A model generated the notes under the pieces. It was not told the origin of the DNA and did no database searches. It worked only from the letters and a program-made list of their open reading frames with translations. Position numbers and translations under genes: made by a program. A stretch of 64,000 nucleotides of DNA from an uncultured Ignavibacteria bacterium (GTDB taxonomy: Bacteria > Bacteroidota > Ignavibacteria > Kapaibacteriales > UBA2268): positions 1 to 64,000 of the forward strand of contig CAIOZA010000136.1 in NCBI GenBank assembly GCA_903862655.1, read 5' to 3'. Below, piece after piece: positions 28,491 through 36,825 of the stretch. Every line of letters starts with the position of its first letter. The first letter of the stretch is position 1.

Positions 28491-29336
28491 ATGGAAGATA
28501 TAACAAAATATAAAGCTCAGATGCTGGATACGAATACCAGACAAAGGAATTATTATGAATTTGAGACTACTACAAACTTCAAACATGGAGGAAATGTAGC
28601 AACAGCTCTTTGGGATAAACTTCGTAACTACCAGTATCGAATGCTTGAAGAAATTGGTTTAACAGATCAGATATATGAATTACATAAAGAATGGATGGGA
28701 GATCTCACCAATAAAAAAGTTCTTGACTTAGGATGCCATACAGGTAACATTCTTTCAGAATATATAGCAAAAAATGCCAAAGAATACTATGCCGTCGATC
28801 TTAGTAGTTCTGCTTTGCTCCAACTTCAAGGAACATTAGCTGATGCTGGTATAAATTCCGGCCATTTCATCTCTGTAGATATTTTATCGGATTCTTTCTC
28901 AGAAAGAGATTTTGATATTATCTATGCAAAAGACATATTTCACCATTTCAAGTACATCGAGGTTTTTCTTGAGAGATTACAGAAAATCACAAAACTAGGT
29001 GGATCAATCATAACTTTTGACCCTTTAAATACGTACCTGCCGATGAAAATATTCAGATATTTTTATAGATTTCTTCAAAAGGACAAAGACTGGGAGTTTC
29101 CTTTTACAAAACAAACAGTTTCTTTGATTCAAAAATATTTTGACATAATTAATTCTGCTGGTACTATGGGTAAAACAAAGAAGGCATTTCTTTTGTATGT
29201 TTTTTCAAAGAAAACTGCTATAACCAAAAGCAAAGACTGGCAATACCAGGATTTATATAATACATCTATAGCTTCCTCATCTTTTTGGAGTTTTCTTGGT
29301 GTTGCTTTACACTTGAAAAATTCAAAAGAAAGTTAA
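28491..29336 (+). CDS. Class I SAM-dependent methyltransferase
   Basis: A 281-residue Rossmann-fold methyltransferase. The SAM motif I is VLDLGCHTGN (about residue 77), followed by an acidic YAVDLSSSAL (motif II) and FDIIYAKDIFHHF. The ATG at 28491 is preferred to the overlapping GTG at 28488. The acceptor is unknown; the general fold resembles UbiE or small-molecule methyltransferases. TAATTTGC at 28427-28434 may be its promoter, but no -33 box is seen. Confidence 0.82.
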   Translation: MEDITKYKAQMLDTNTRQRNYYEFETTTNFKHGGNVATALWDKLRNYQYRMLEEIGLTDQIYELHKEWMGDLTNKKVLDLGCHTGNILSEYIAKNAKEYYAVDLSSSALLQLQGTLADAGINSGHFISVDILSDSFSERDFDIIYAKDIFHHFKYIEVFLERLQKITKLGGSIITFDPLNTYLPMKIFRYFYRFLQKDKDWEFPFTKQTVSLIQKYFDIINSAGTMGKTKKAFLLYVFSKKTAITKSKDWQYQDLYNTSIASSSFWSFLGVALHLKNSKES

Positions 29337-29421
29337 TAATATCAATAATCTTTATCTATTAGCTTTTGTTTGGCTTTTCGTTTAACTTTGGTAAAATAAG
29401 AATTCAAATTTTTCAAATTCT

Positions 29422-30180
29422 ATGAAGATTGTATTTCATAATAAGTATTTTGATTCAACCTATACAAATGATTGTGCATCTGTAAATGGTCGCATGGAAT
29501 CAATCATGGATGTTTTGAAAAAAGAACAGAATTATGAAATAATTTCACCCAATAAAGCAGATCTTTTCGATATTCTCGATGTTCACGAAAAGGAATATGT
29601 GGATACCGTCTTTAGGCAAAATAAACTATATAAGATGGCACTCCTTTCAGCAGGGGGTGCCATTTTAGCTGCTGAAACCGGATTCGATTCAGAACCTGCT
29701 TTTGCATGTGTTAGACCGCCGGGACATCATGCATATAAAAATGAAGCCTGGGGATATTGTCACTTCTGTAATATGGCAATTGCACTTACAAAACTCAGAA
29801 AGCAAAAGAAGATAAATTCTGCATTCATTCTTGACTTTGATGCGCATACGGGTGATGGAACTAAGGACTGCCTCAAGGATTGGAAGGAAGTTAAGATACT
29901 TAATCCAATGTCAGAACCTGATAAGTATATTGATGAAATTGAAACTTTCATAAAAGATATAGATTATGTCGATATTATAGCCGTATCGGCTGGTTTCGAT
30001 TCCTACCATTTGGATGTTGGAGGCAAACTTCAGACTTTCGATTTCTATAACATTGGTAGAATTATGAAAAACTTGTCAATAAGAATGGGCCATGGAAGAA
30101 GGTTCGCTGTGCTTGAAGGAGGATATTATCTTCCTGATCTTGGAAAAAATGTTCTGGCATTTTGCCATGGTTTTGAATAG
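29422..30180 (+). CDS. Histone-deacetylase-family amidohydrolase
   Basis: A 252-residue arginase-fold zinc deacetylase. The catalytic His pair lies in RPPGHHAY (H102-H103), the Zn-binding D140 and H142 in ILDFDAHTGDG, and the further motif is VSAGFDSYHLD. It is shorter than the 310-375 residues of typical acetoin-utilisation AcuC or acetylpolyamine amidohydrolases, mostly through shorter loops. Bacterial members remove acetyl groups from polyamines or proteins. It is followed 17 bases later by a GNAT acetyltransferase, an attractive acetylation/deacetylation pair, but this is inferred. Confidence 0.85.
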   Translation: MKIVFHNKYFDSTYTNDCASVNGRMESIMDVLKKEQNYEIISPNKADLFDILDVHEKEYVDTVFRQNKLYKMALLSAGGAILAAETGFDSEPAFACVRPPGHHAYKNEAWGYCHFCNMAIALTKLRKQKKINSAFILDFDAHTGDGTKDCLKDWKEVKILNPMSEPDKYIDEIETFIKDIDYVDIIAVSAGFDSYHLDVGGKLQTFDFYNIGRIMKNLSIRMGHGRRFAVLEGGYYLPDLGKNVLAFCHGFE

Positions 30181-30197
30181 AATTATTAAATATTGAA

Positions 30198-30521
30198 ATG
30201 AAAAAGAATTTATCAATTACTTTAGACAAGAGTCAGTTAAATAACGAAGCGTATGATTGGATGAATATCTCGATTGACGACGAAAGGGTAGGAAAGGCAC
30301 GATGCAAGATCAGCGGAGATTCAATCACAATTTATTCGGTTAATATTTTTCCTGAATTTCAGGGAAAGGGATATGGCAAGTATTTCGTTGATGAATGTAA
30401 GATTCAATACAAACAGTTGATTGCTGATCGTGTCAGGTTCACTGCTATAGGCTTTTGGGATAAAATGAAATTTGTTAAAGTGACGGACGATACCTGGATT
30501 TTTACAAAAGAAAAAAAATAG
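30198..30521 (+). CDS. Small GNAT-family acetyltransferase
   Basis: A 107-residue protein with the acetyl-CoA motif FPEFQGKGYGKYFVD (about residues 51-65) and the strand before it (ITIYSVNIF). It is a minimal GNAT domain, below the usual 140-160 residues, lacking part of the N-terminal motif C region. Substrate unknown. It lies 17 bases after the deacetylase-like gene and 24 before the TfoX-N gene, in one likely operon. Confidence 0.75.
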   Translation: MKKNLSITLDKSQLNNEAYDWMNISIDDERVGKARCKISGDSITIYSVNIFPEFQGKGYGKYFVDECKIQYKQLIADRVRFTAIGFWDKMKFVKVTDDTWIFTKEKK

Positions 30522-30545
30522 AAATTATCTTTATAAGGAATCATT

Positions 30546-30893
30546 ATGGCTTATAGTGAGGAACTTGAGTTTAGAATACAAAAAATTCTAGATCAGAAAA
30601 ATATTCAATTCGAGGCAAAGAAAATGATGGGAGGTATCTGCTATATAGTAGATGGGAAGATGCTTGCTGGTATTGTCAAAGATAAACTAATGGCACGAAT
30701 TGATCCTGAAATTTATGAAGAATCAATAAGCAAAAAAGGTTGCTCCGAGATGGACTTCACTGGCAGACCAATGAAAGGTTATGTATTCGTTGAAGAAGAA
30801 GGTATAGAATATGATCACGAACTTTCCTACTGGCTACAACTCTGTCTTGACTATAATCCTAAATCAAAAGCCACAAAGAAGAAAACGAAATAA
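30546..30893 (+). CDS. TfoX N-terminal domain protein
   Basis: A 115-residue protein consisting of the TfoX-N domain alone (KKMMGGICYIVDGKMLAGIV and the MARIDPEIYEE segment), with a Lys-rich tail. In TfoX, the full-length protein regulates competence; isolated N-domains are common in soil and water bacteria, often with no link to competence. No C-terminal domain or competence genes are beside it. An SD (AAGGAATC) precedes the ATG. Confidence 0.85.
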   Translation: MAYSEELEFRIQKILDQKNIQFEAKKMMGGICYIVDGKMLAGIVKDKLMARIDPEIYEESISKKGCSEMDFTGRPMKGYVFVEEEGIEYDHELSYWLQLCLDYNPKSKATKKKTK

Positions 30894-31320
30894 TAGAATA
30901 ATCTGAATTTTCTTCTTCATTGGCTTTGTATCAAACTATGCATTAGGCTAAAATCATATTTGTCAACTATTTCAATAATTTCTCTCAACTAGACTACTCA
31001 AATTTTGTAGAATGGAATATCAAAAATCAGAATACATTCAGTTAAAAAATTTATGTATAAAACTGTTATATCCTATTCTAATTTGATTTTGCTTGGAATA
31101 TGCCATCTGAATCGATGAATCAGTATTGATATATTACAATACTTTTTTATCAATTTGATGAGAAAATATTCGGTATTTCTGACATGATTACCAATAGAGC
31201 AACTAGATGATAATTCTGAATTGATTTTGTCATTTCTGTTTGCTCGTAGTCCATTGAAAAAGATAAATAATAAAAAAAAACCTTCATAATCTTTTGAATT
31301 ACAAAGGTCTTATTGAAATG
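30894..31320. other. Intergenic stretch with no gene seen
   Basis: About 430 AT-rich bases between the TfoX-N gene and tRNA-Pro. A 60-codon minus-strand frame at 31150-31332 runs into the tRNA and looks spurious. I see no convincing hairpin, repeat or conserved element. Confidence 0.5.
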
Positions 31321-31395
31321 TCGGCGTGACAAGATTTGAACTTGCGGCCCCTACTACCCCAAAGTAGTGCGCTAACCGGGCTGCGCTACACGCCG
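31321..31395 (-). tRNA. tRNA-Pro (anticodon GGG)
   Basis: Minus-strand cloverleaf of 75 bases. The acceptor stem CGGCGTG/CACGCCG pairs perfectly with discriminator A. The anticodon arm CTACT-TTGGGGT-AGTAG gives GGG for proline. The T arm is GCAAG-TTCAAAT-CTTGT. CCA is not encoded. Confidence 0.95.
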
Positions 31396-31408
31396 AAATA
31401 ACAGATTA

Positions 31409-31439
31409 CAAAAATACGTCATATTCGCTTATTTTCCAA
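31409..31439 (-). promoter_or_regulatory. Bacteroidota-type promoter of tRNA-Pro
   Basis: On the minus strand TTG (31437-31439), a 20-base spacer and TATTTTTG (31409-31416) fit the TTG-N19/20-TAnnTTTG form. Transcription would start a few bases before the tRNA 5' end at 31395. Confidence 0.65.
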
Positions 31440-31583
31440 TTTTTTATTGAATATACCGGTCACATCATCTGGTTATATTCATTGCCTTAATGTATAATTA
31501 AAATAAATCATGCCTAAGAACGATGTTAACATCGACTAATTTTAAAATTATTTAATCATAATCATTTAAAAACTGGAGAAAAT

Positions 31584-31808
31584 ATGCCATCCTATATATA
31601 CAAATGCGTCAAATGTGAGGCTAAATATGAAGTCATTTCAAAGTCCGCAGAGTTTGCTGAAGAGATAATGTGTCCTACATGCGGATCTGAAAAACAGAAG
31701 CGTGTTATGACAACTACAAACTTTGCTACCGTTTCATCTAAATCAAGTTCGTGTCAATGTGGAACATCTGAGGAAAAATTATCAGAATGTGTTTGCGGAG
31801 CTAATTGA
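31584..31808 (+). CDS. FmdB-family zinc-ribbon protein
   Basis: A 74-residue FmdB-type protein. The N-terminal zinc ribbon starts MPSYIYKCVKC and pairs with CPTCG, separated by about 24 residues. The C-terminal part adds a second Cys-rich tail (CQCGT, CVCGA) which may bind a further metal or be disordered. FmdB-family function is not established; it is often a small regulatory or metal-binding protein. An SD (CTGGAGAAAATATG) precedes the start. It is followed by a hairpin shared with the convergent atpG. Confidence 0.85.
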   Translation: MPSYIYKCVKCEAKYEVISKSAEFAEEIMCPTCGSEKQKRVMTTTNFATVSSKSSSCQCGTSEEKLSECVCGAN

Positions 31809-31822
31809 TCTACTCCAAAAAA

Positions 31823-31850
31823 AAAGGACAACTTCTGGTTGTCCTTTCTT
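31823..31850. terminator. Bidirectional terminator between the FmdB gene and atpG
   Basis: AAAGGACAAC / GTTGTCCTTT forms a 10-bp stem with a 5-base loop, with an A run before and T-rich sequence after. It lies between the convergent stops at 31808 and 31866. Confidence 0.8.
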
Positions 31851-31865
31851 TAAATTAAATGTATT

Positions 31866-32753
31866 CTAACCTTTTTGTGCGTTAGCGCCACCAACGATTT
31901 CTAACATTTCTCGTGTTATAGTAGCCTGTCTTTCTTTGTTAAATACGAGTTCAAGATACTGAACCAGATCCTTGGCATTCTTAGTCGCATTTTCCATAGC
32001 CATACGCCTAGATGCCTGTTCAGCTGCATTCGATTCAAGAAGAGTTCGCCACAGTTGAATGTCGATATGACGGGGGAGAAGCTCGTCAAGAATATCCTTT
32101 TGATTTGGTTCGAATATATAGTCAATATTAAACTTAGTTTTGTTTGCATCACTCACATGTTGCTCTAAGGGTAATAATGTAATTGTCGATGGAATCTGCA
32201 CTAACAGGTTCTTAAACATATTGAAGGAAATGATTACTTTATCAATTCTACCTTCGGTAAATTCATTAGTCAAATAATCTGTAATCTCTTTTGCATTCTC
32301 AAATTGTAATGAATGAAATATCTGAGGAAATGATTTCAATAAAGAAGCAGTAGGATTCTTAAATGATGCTGCTGCTTTCTTACCAAGAGGAATAAGATGT
32401 ATATTTGCATTAGGGTACTCTTTTTTTAATTCATCATTTATTAATCTGTTTGTAGATCTGAAAATAGCCGTATTAAAACTGCCACATAATCCACGATCTC
32501 CAGCTATCACAACAACAGCAATATTTTTGATATTTTTTCTTTTTTCGAGAAGAGGATGAGAGTAGTTCTCGCCAATTGAATCAACAAGATTCATAAGAAT
32601 ATCCCCAAGCTTAGCAGCAAAAGGTCTTGCGGCAAGAATAGCATCCTGTGCTCTTTTTAGCTTTGCCGTTGAAACCATCTTCATCGCCTGAGTAATCTTC
32701 GCTGTGTTGTTAACTGCTGAGATTCTGCGTCTTATATCTCTTAAAGTAGCCAT
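31866..32753 (-). CDS. atpG: ATP synthase gamma subunit
   Basis: A 295-residue central-stalk subunit. The N-terminal MATLRDIRRRISAVNNTAKITQAMKMV and C-terminal ARRMAMENATKNA plus ITREMLEIVGGA helices form the rotor coiled coil. Length is normal. It is the last gene of the atp operon, but it is separated from atpA by the hldD gene (25 bases after hldD). No atpD or atpC follows; beta and epsilon must be encoded elsewhere. Confidence 0.97.
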   Translation of the reverse strand: MATLRDIRRRISAVNNTAKITQAMKMVSTAKLKRAQDAILAARPFAAKLGDILMNLVDSIGENYSHPLLEKRKNIKNIAVVVIAGDRGLCGSFNTAIFRSTNRLINDELKKEYPNANIHLIPLGKKAAASFKNPTASLLKSFPQIFHSLQFENAKEITDYLTNEFTEGRIDKVIISFNMFKNLLVQIPSTITLLPLEQHVSDANKTKFNIDYIFEPNQKDILDELLPRHIDIQLWRTLLESNAAEQASRRMAMENATKNAKDLVQYLELVFNKERQATITREMLEIVGGANAQKG

Positions 32754-32778
32754 CTATTAATTCCTGTCAAAAAAATAA

Positions 32779-33747
32779 TTATAAATGCTTCCAGGGTTTC
32801 ATCAAGTAATTCTTCACATAATCATCAATCGAGTCTTCTAAAGTTCCAAAGTTCATCGGAAATAGATTAGCTTCGAACTTTTCCATTTGGGCTTGAGTAA
32901 AGTTCTGATACTGATTAATTAAATTATCAGGCATGTCAATATAATTAATATTTGGATCTTTACCCATTGATCTGAATACAGCACTTACCAAGTCATTCCA
33001 ACTTCTTGGTTTACCGGTACCCATATTGTAAATACCAGTGTATTTCTCAGTTTCCTGCAATTTCCATAAAACATTAACTACATCCTTAACGTAAATAAAA
33101 TCACGCTTTTGACCACCGTCTCCGAATTCAATAGCATTGGATTTATATAATTTAACTTCACCGGTTTCTAAAATCTGATTAAATGATCTATAAACCATAG
33201 AAGCCATCTCATCCTTGTGGTATTCATTTGGACCAAAAACATTAAAGAATTTTAATCCGACGAATTCCTTGTCCAAACGATTGTCGATCAACCATAAATC
33301 AAACAGATGTTTAGATAGCCCATAAGGGTTCAGTGGCCTTAAGTCATCAAATAAGGAATCATTGTAGCCATTGGATCCATCGCCGTATGTAGCGGCACTA
33401 CTGGCATAAATAAATCTAACGTCATTTTCAGCGGCAAACCTTGCAAGTTCAATGCTGTAATTTAGATTATTGCTCATTATATAATCAACATTTGTCTCTG
33501 TTGTTGTTGAGCAAGCACCCATGTGAATTATGGTACTGATAGAATTTCTTAAATCTGTATCGAATCTGATCTTTTCAAGAAACTCGTTCTTATGAAAAAG
33601 TCTGTGGAATTTCTTTCCCACAAGATTTTTCCATTTATCTTCGGTTCCCATCCGATCAACAACAATGATATTGCTCTTGCCATTATCGTTGAATTTTTTT
33701 AGTATACAGGAACCAATAAAACCGGCTCCGCCTGTTATTACAATCAT
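32779..33747 (-). CDS. hldD: ADP-L-glycero-D-manno-heptose 6-epimerase
   Basis: A 322-residue extended short-chain dehydrogenase that makes ADP-L-glycero-D-manno-heptose for the LPS inner core. The NAD(P)-binding GGAGFIGS is at 6-13, the catalytic Tyr and Lys are in NPYGLSKHLFD, and the VDRMGTEDKWKNL and GDGGQKRDFIYVKD segments are typical of RfaD/HldD. It is wedged between atpA and atpG: its ATG overlaps the atpA stop (TAATG) and it is 25 bases from atpG. It appears intact and no other LPS genes are nearby. Confidence 0.94.
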   Translation of the reverse strand: MIVITGGAGFIGSCILKKFNDNGKSNIIVVDRMGTEDKWKNLVGKKFHRLFHKNEFLEKIRFDTDLRNSISTIIHMGACSTTTETNVDYIMSNNLNYSIELARFAAENDVRFIYASSAATYGDGSNGYNDSLFDDLRPLNPYGLSKHLFDLWLIDNRLDKEFVGLKFFNVFGPNEYHKDEMASMVYRSFNQILETGEVKLYKSNAIEFGDGGQKRDFIYVKDVVNVLWKLQETEKYTGIYNMGTGKPRSWNDLVSAVFRSMGKDPNINYIDMPDNLINQYQNFTQAQMEKFEANLFPMNFGTLEDSIDDYVKNYLMKPWKHL

Positions 33748-35306
33748 TATTTAATATTATGAGTGTTTTTAAATATAATTACAAAACTATCAGCTGCTTC
33801 TTTTAAAAGCTTAGAAATATCATCAGTTAATTCCTTTTTATTGGAAATCAAATTTTGAAGTTCTAAATAATTATTATCTAAATATTCAAAAAATTCTTTT
33901 TCAAAATCGGCTAATACTTCGACATCGAACTCATCTAGGTAACCATGGGTTGCTGTCCATATCAAAGCTATCTGTTTATTAACCGGGAGAGGAACGAACT
34001 GCTTTTGTTTCAATATTTCAGTTAATCTCGCACCACGACGTAATTGCTGTTGTGTTGATTTATCAAGATCAGAACCAAATTTAGCAAATGATTCCAATTC
34101 ACGATATTGAGCTAATTCAAGTTTTAAAGGACCAGCTACCTTTTTCATGGCTTTTATCTGAGCATTACCACCAACACGAGATACCGATATACCAACGTTC
34201 ATTGCGGGACGGATACCAGCGTTAAACAAGTTTGGTTCTAGATATATCTGACCGTCAGTTATAGAAATAACATTAGTTGGAATATAAGCAGCAACGTCAC
34301 CGGCTTGTGTTTCGATAACAGGTAAAGCTGTAAGTGTACCGCCACCCATAGCATCAGAGAATTTAGCGGCTCTTTCCAGTAATCTTGAATGGAGATAGAA
34401 GATATCACCGGGATAAGCTTCACGACCTGGTGGACGTCTCAACAGTAATGATACCTGGCGATAAGCTGCGGCTTGCTTTGAAAGATCATCATAAATAACC
34501 AAAGCATCCATTCCATTGTCACGGAAGTATTCACCCATTGAACATCCACAATATGGCGCAATATACTGCATAGCTGCTGGATCAGAAGCATTAGCTGCAA
34601 CAATAATTGTATATTCGAGAGCACCGAATTGTTCAAGATAAGAAACAACATTTGCTACAGTCGATCCCTTTTGCCCGATAGCTACATAAATACAATAGAC
34701 AGGACGAATATTATTTGCCTTTGCTTCGGCTGAGTGAGTATATTTCTGATTGATAATTGCATCAAGAGCAATAGCCGTTTTACCAGTTTGTCTGTCACCA
34801 ATTATCAATTCACGTTGCCCACGACCTATTGGAATCAAAGCATCAACAACCTTCATACCTGTTTGAAGGGGCTCTTTAACAGGCTGACGGAAAATCACAC
34901 CAGGAGCTTTTCTTTCGATTGGAAAGAACTGAGTTGTGTTAATCTCACCTTTATTATCGATTGGAATACCAATTGGATTTACAACTCTACCGAGTAGTTC
35001 CCTGCCAACCGGTACCGATGCAATTTTCTTTGTACGGCGGACTGTATCGCCTTCTTTAACTAAACTGTCATCACCAAGTAACATAACTCCGACATTATCT
35101 TCTTCAAGATTCAGAACCATGCCAAATACATCGTTGGGAAACTCAACAAGCTCTGATACCATAACTTTTGTTAAGCCATAAATGCGAGCAACACCATCAC
35201 CAACTTGAAGTACGGTACCTACTTCATATATATCAGCCTCATTTTCAAAACCTGACAGCTGTCGTCTTAAAATTGCAGAAATTTCTTCTGGACGTACATC
35301 AACCAT
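33747..35306 (-). CDS. atpA: ATP synthase alpha subunit
   Basis: A 519-residue non-catalytic nucleotide-binding subunit of F1. The Walker A is [13 protein letters not shown], and the characteristic region is [33 protein letters not shown]. Family length is about 500-525. Its stop overlaps the hldD start by one base. The gene starts 46 bases after atpH. Confidence 0.98.
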   Translation of the reverse strand: MVDVRPEEISAILRRQLSGFENEADIYEVGTVLQVGDGVARIYGLTKVMVSELVEFPNDVFGMVLNLEEDNVGVMLLGDDSLVKEGDTVRRTKKIASVPVGRELLGRVVNPIGIPIDNKGEINTTQFFPIERKAPGVIFRQPVKEPLQTGMKVVDALIPIGRGQRELIIGDRQTGKTAIALDAIINQKYTHSAEAKANNIRPVYCIYVAIGQKGSTVANVVSYLEQFGALEYTIIVAANASDPAAMQYIAPYCGCSMGEYFRDNGMDALVIYDDLSKQAAAYRQVSLLLRRPPGREAYPGDIFYLHSRLLERAAKFSDAMGGGTLTALPVIETQAGDVAAYIPTNVISITDGQIYLEPNLFNAGIRPAMNVGISVSRVGGNAQIKAMKKVAGPLKLELAQYRELESFAKFGSDLDKSTQQQLRRGARLTEILKQKQFVPLPVNKQIALIWTATHGYLDEFDVEVLADFEKEFFEYLDNNYLELQNLISNKKELTDDISKLLKEAADSFVIIFKNTHNIK

Positions 35307-35352
35307 ACATTAACCTCATCACGAATTTATATTTTTAATAATGTTTTTCAAT

Positions 35353-35892
35353 TTAATTTCTTGAAAGCTGATTAAACAGATTTTCAAGTTGACTTTTTAA
35401 ACTTGCATCATAAACCCAATCTTCAATCTTAATCATTATGCCACCTTTTATATCAGCTTCAGTAATGAAAGTAGGTATTATCTCCATCCTTATGTTTGCT
35501 GCAATTTTTGCTAATACTTTGGCTCTGATTTCATCAGTAAGCTCTATAGCCGATATGATATCAACCTTCTGTTTTTTATTCAGCTTTAGGTATTGTAATT
35601 CGTATTGAGCTATAATATCTAAAAGTAATTCACTACGACCTTTGGTAACTAGAAAAGTTATAAAATTTAAAGCCATTCTATCTATATGATCTTTAAAAAG
35701 CTCAGTTACTATAGCTTTTTTCTTTGCTTCAGGAACTACTGGGCTTTTTAGAAAAGTCTTTAATTCTTTAGATTTTGATACTATTTCTTCAACAACTTTA
35801 AAATCATTGAATAACTTATCTGTTAGCTTATCAGCGATTGCAGTTTCTATAATCGCTCTAGCATATCTATATGATACTTTTTGTTCAGTCAT
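35353..35892 (-). CDS. atpH: ATP synthase delta subunit
   Basis: A 179-residue peripheral-stalk subunit (OSCP). The six-helix N-terminal domain begins VSYRYARAIIETA and the C-terminal block contains KADIKGGIMIKIEDWVYDASLKSQL, as in family members (GGxxIxxGDxxxDxS). It connects F1 alpha/beta to the b subunit. It follows atpF by 12 bases. Confidence 0.94.
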   Translation of the reverse strand: MTEQKVSYRYARAIIETAIADKLTDKLFNDFKVVEEIVSKSKELKTFLKSPVVPEAKKKAIVTELFKDHIDRMALNFITFLVTKGRSELLLDIIAQYELQYLKLNKKQKVDIISAIELTDEIRAKVLAKIAANIRMEIIPTFITEADIKGGIMIKIEDWVYDASLKSQLENLFNQLSRN

Positions 35893-35904
35893 TTCTATTC
35901 AATT

Positions 35905-36399
35905 TTAGTTTTTAGGAAGTTTTTCAATATGTAATTCAACCAATTTTATGTGCTTTTCCTTGTCAAGTGTTTCACCTAGTAATTTTTCTGTAGCGATAAC
36001 TACAAGACCAGCTACTTCTGATCTGAGAGCAAGAATAGCGGATTCTTTACTTCTTTCAATTTCTTTTGTTGCTTCATCTACTTTTTGTCTTTTTAATCTT
36101 TCTGCTTCTTCCGATGCTTTATGGATTAATTCCTCTGCTTGTACTCGGGCTTTATGAATGATTTCACCCATTTCTTTCTGAACAGTCTGAAGCTTATTCT
36201 GACTTTCTAATAGTAGACTTTGAGCCTCAAGATTTGCTTTTGTTGCATTGTTAATCTCATCACGAATTCCAGCTTCTCTGGAACGAATTCCATTTAATAT
36301 TGGTTTAACACCAAATTTAATTAACAATACTAAAAGTAGAAAAAAGTTAATCAGAGTCCAAATCATTAACCCTGGCGATACATTTAACACATTTTCCAT
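35905..36399 (-). CDS. atpF: ATP synthase b subunit
   Basis: A 164-residue protein with an N-terminal membrane helix (about residues 10-30) and a long, charged coiled coil, the stator stalk of F0F1. Motifs such as VKPILNGIRSREAGIRDEI and the Ala/Lys/Glu-rich helix are typical. It is separated from atpE by 151 bases that contain a GC-rich hairpin (36515-36540). Confidence 0.95.
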   Translation of the reverse strand: MENVLNVSPGLMIWTLINFFLLLVLLIKFGVKPILNGIRSREAGIRDEINNATKANLEAQSLLLESQNKLQTVQKEMGEIIHKARVQAEELIHKASEEAERLKRQKVDEATKEIERSKESAILALRSEVAGLVVIATEKLLGETLDKEKHIKLVELHIEKLPKN

Positions 36400-36514
36400 T
36401 TTTTATTGAACCTTATTTATTCTTAAAATTATTTTTAAATTAAATTTTTACAGTATGGTCTTTTTCATGAATGTAAGATACAACCGTGAAAAAGATCAAA
36501 ATGAAATAAATAAC

Positions 36515-36540
36515 TGGGACCGGAGATAAAGCCGGTCCCA
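36515..36540 (-). other. GC-rich hairpin between atpE and atpF
   Basis: TGGGACCGG / CCGGTCCCA forms a perfect 9-bp stem with an 8-base loop, located 10 bases after the atpE stop in an otherwise AT-rich operon. The sequence after it on the transcript is T-rich but not a clean run. It may be a partial terminator or an mRNA-stabilising structure. Confidence 0.6.
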
Positions 36541-36550
36541 ATATCATAAA

Positions 36551-36775
36551 CTACTTAACTGCGAGCAAGATGCAAATAACCAACGAAAATAAAGCAACTC
36601 CTTCAATAAGTGCTGCAGCAATAATCATTGTTGTTCTCGAATCTCCCATAGCTTCTGGTTGGCGAGCACCAGCTTCTAAAGCAGCCACTGCCAATTTGCC
36701 AATGCCTAGTCCAGCACCTATTACAGAAATACCTGCACCAAGTCCGGCTCCCAAGTGAGCTAAGTTAATATCCAT
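36551..36775 (-). CDS. atpE: ATP synthase c subunit
   Basis: A 74-residue hairpin proteolipid forming the c-ring. It shows the polar loop ARQPEA (37-42) and the ion-binding carboxylate E58 in ALIEGVALFS. The Na+-type signature (ES after the Glu, and Gln in helix 1) is missing, which suggests proton coupling. It has a strong SD (AGGAGG) and a stable hairpin after it, as if c-subunit output were boosted. Confidence 0.96.
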   Translation of the reverse strand: MDINLAHLGAGLGAGISVIGAGLGIGKLAVAALEAGARQPEAMGDSRTTMIIAAALIEGVALFSLVICILLAVK

Positions 36776-36825
36776 CTAAACCTCCTATTGTAAAAAAAAA
36801 TATAAAAAAAGAACAATTTTTCGTT

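Noticed and set aside
31150-31332. A 60-codon minus-strand frame in the gap before tRNA-Pro
   Set aside because: It overlaps the tRNA gene, lacks a ribosome binding site and has no recognisable family features.
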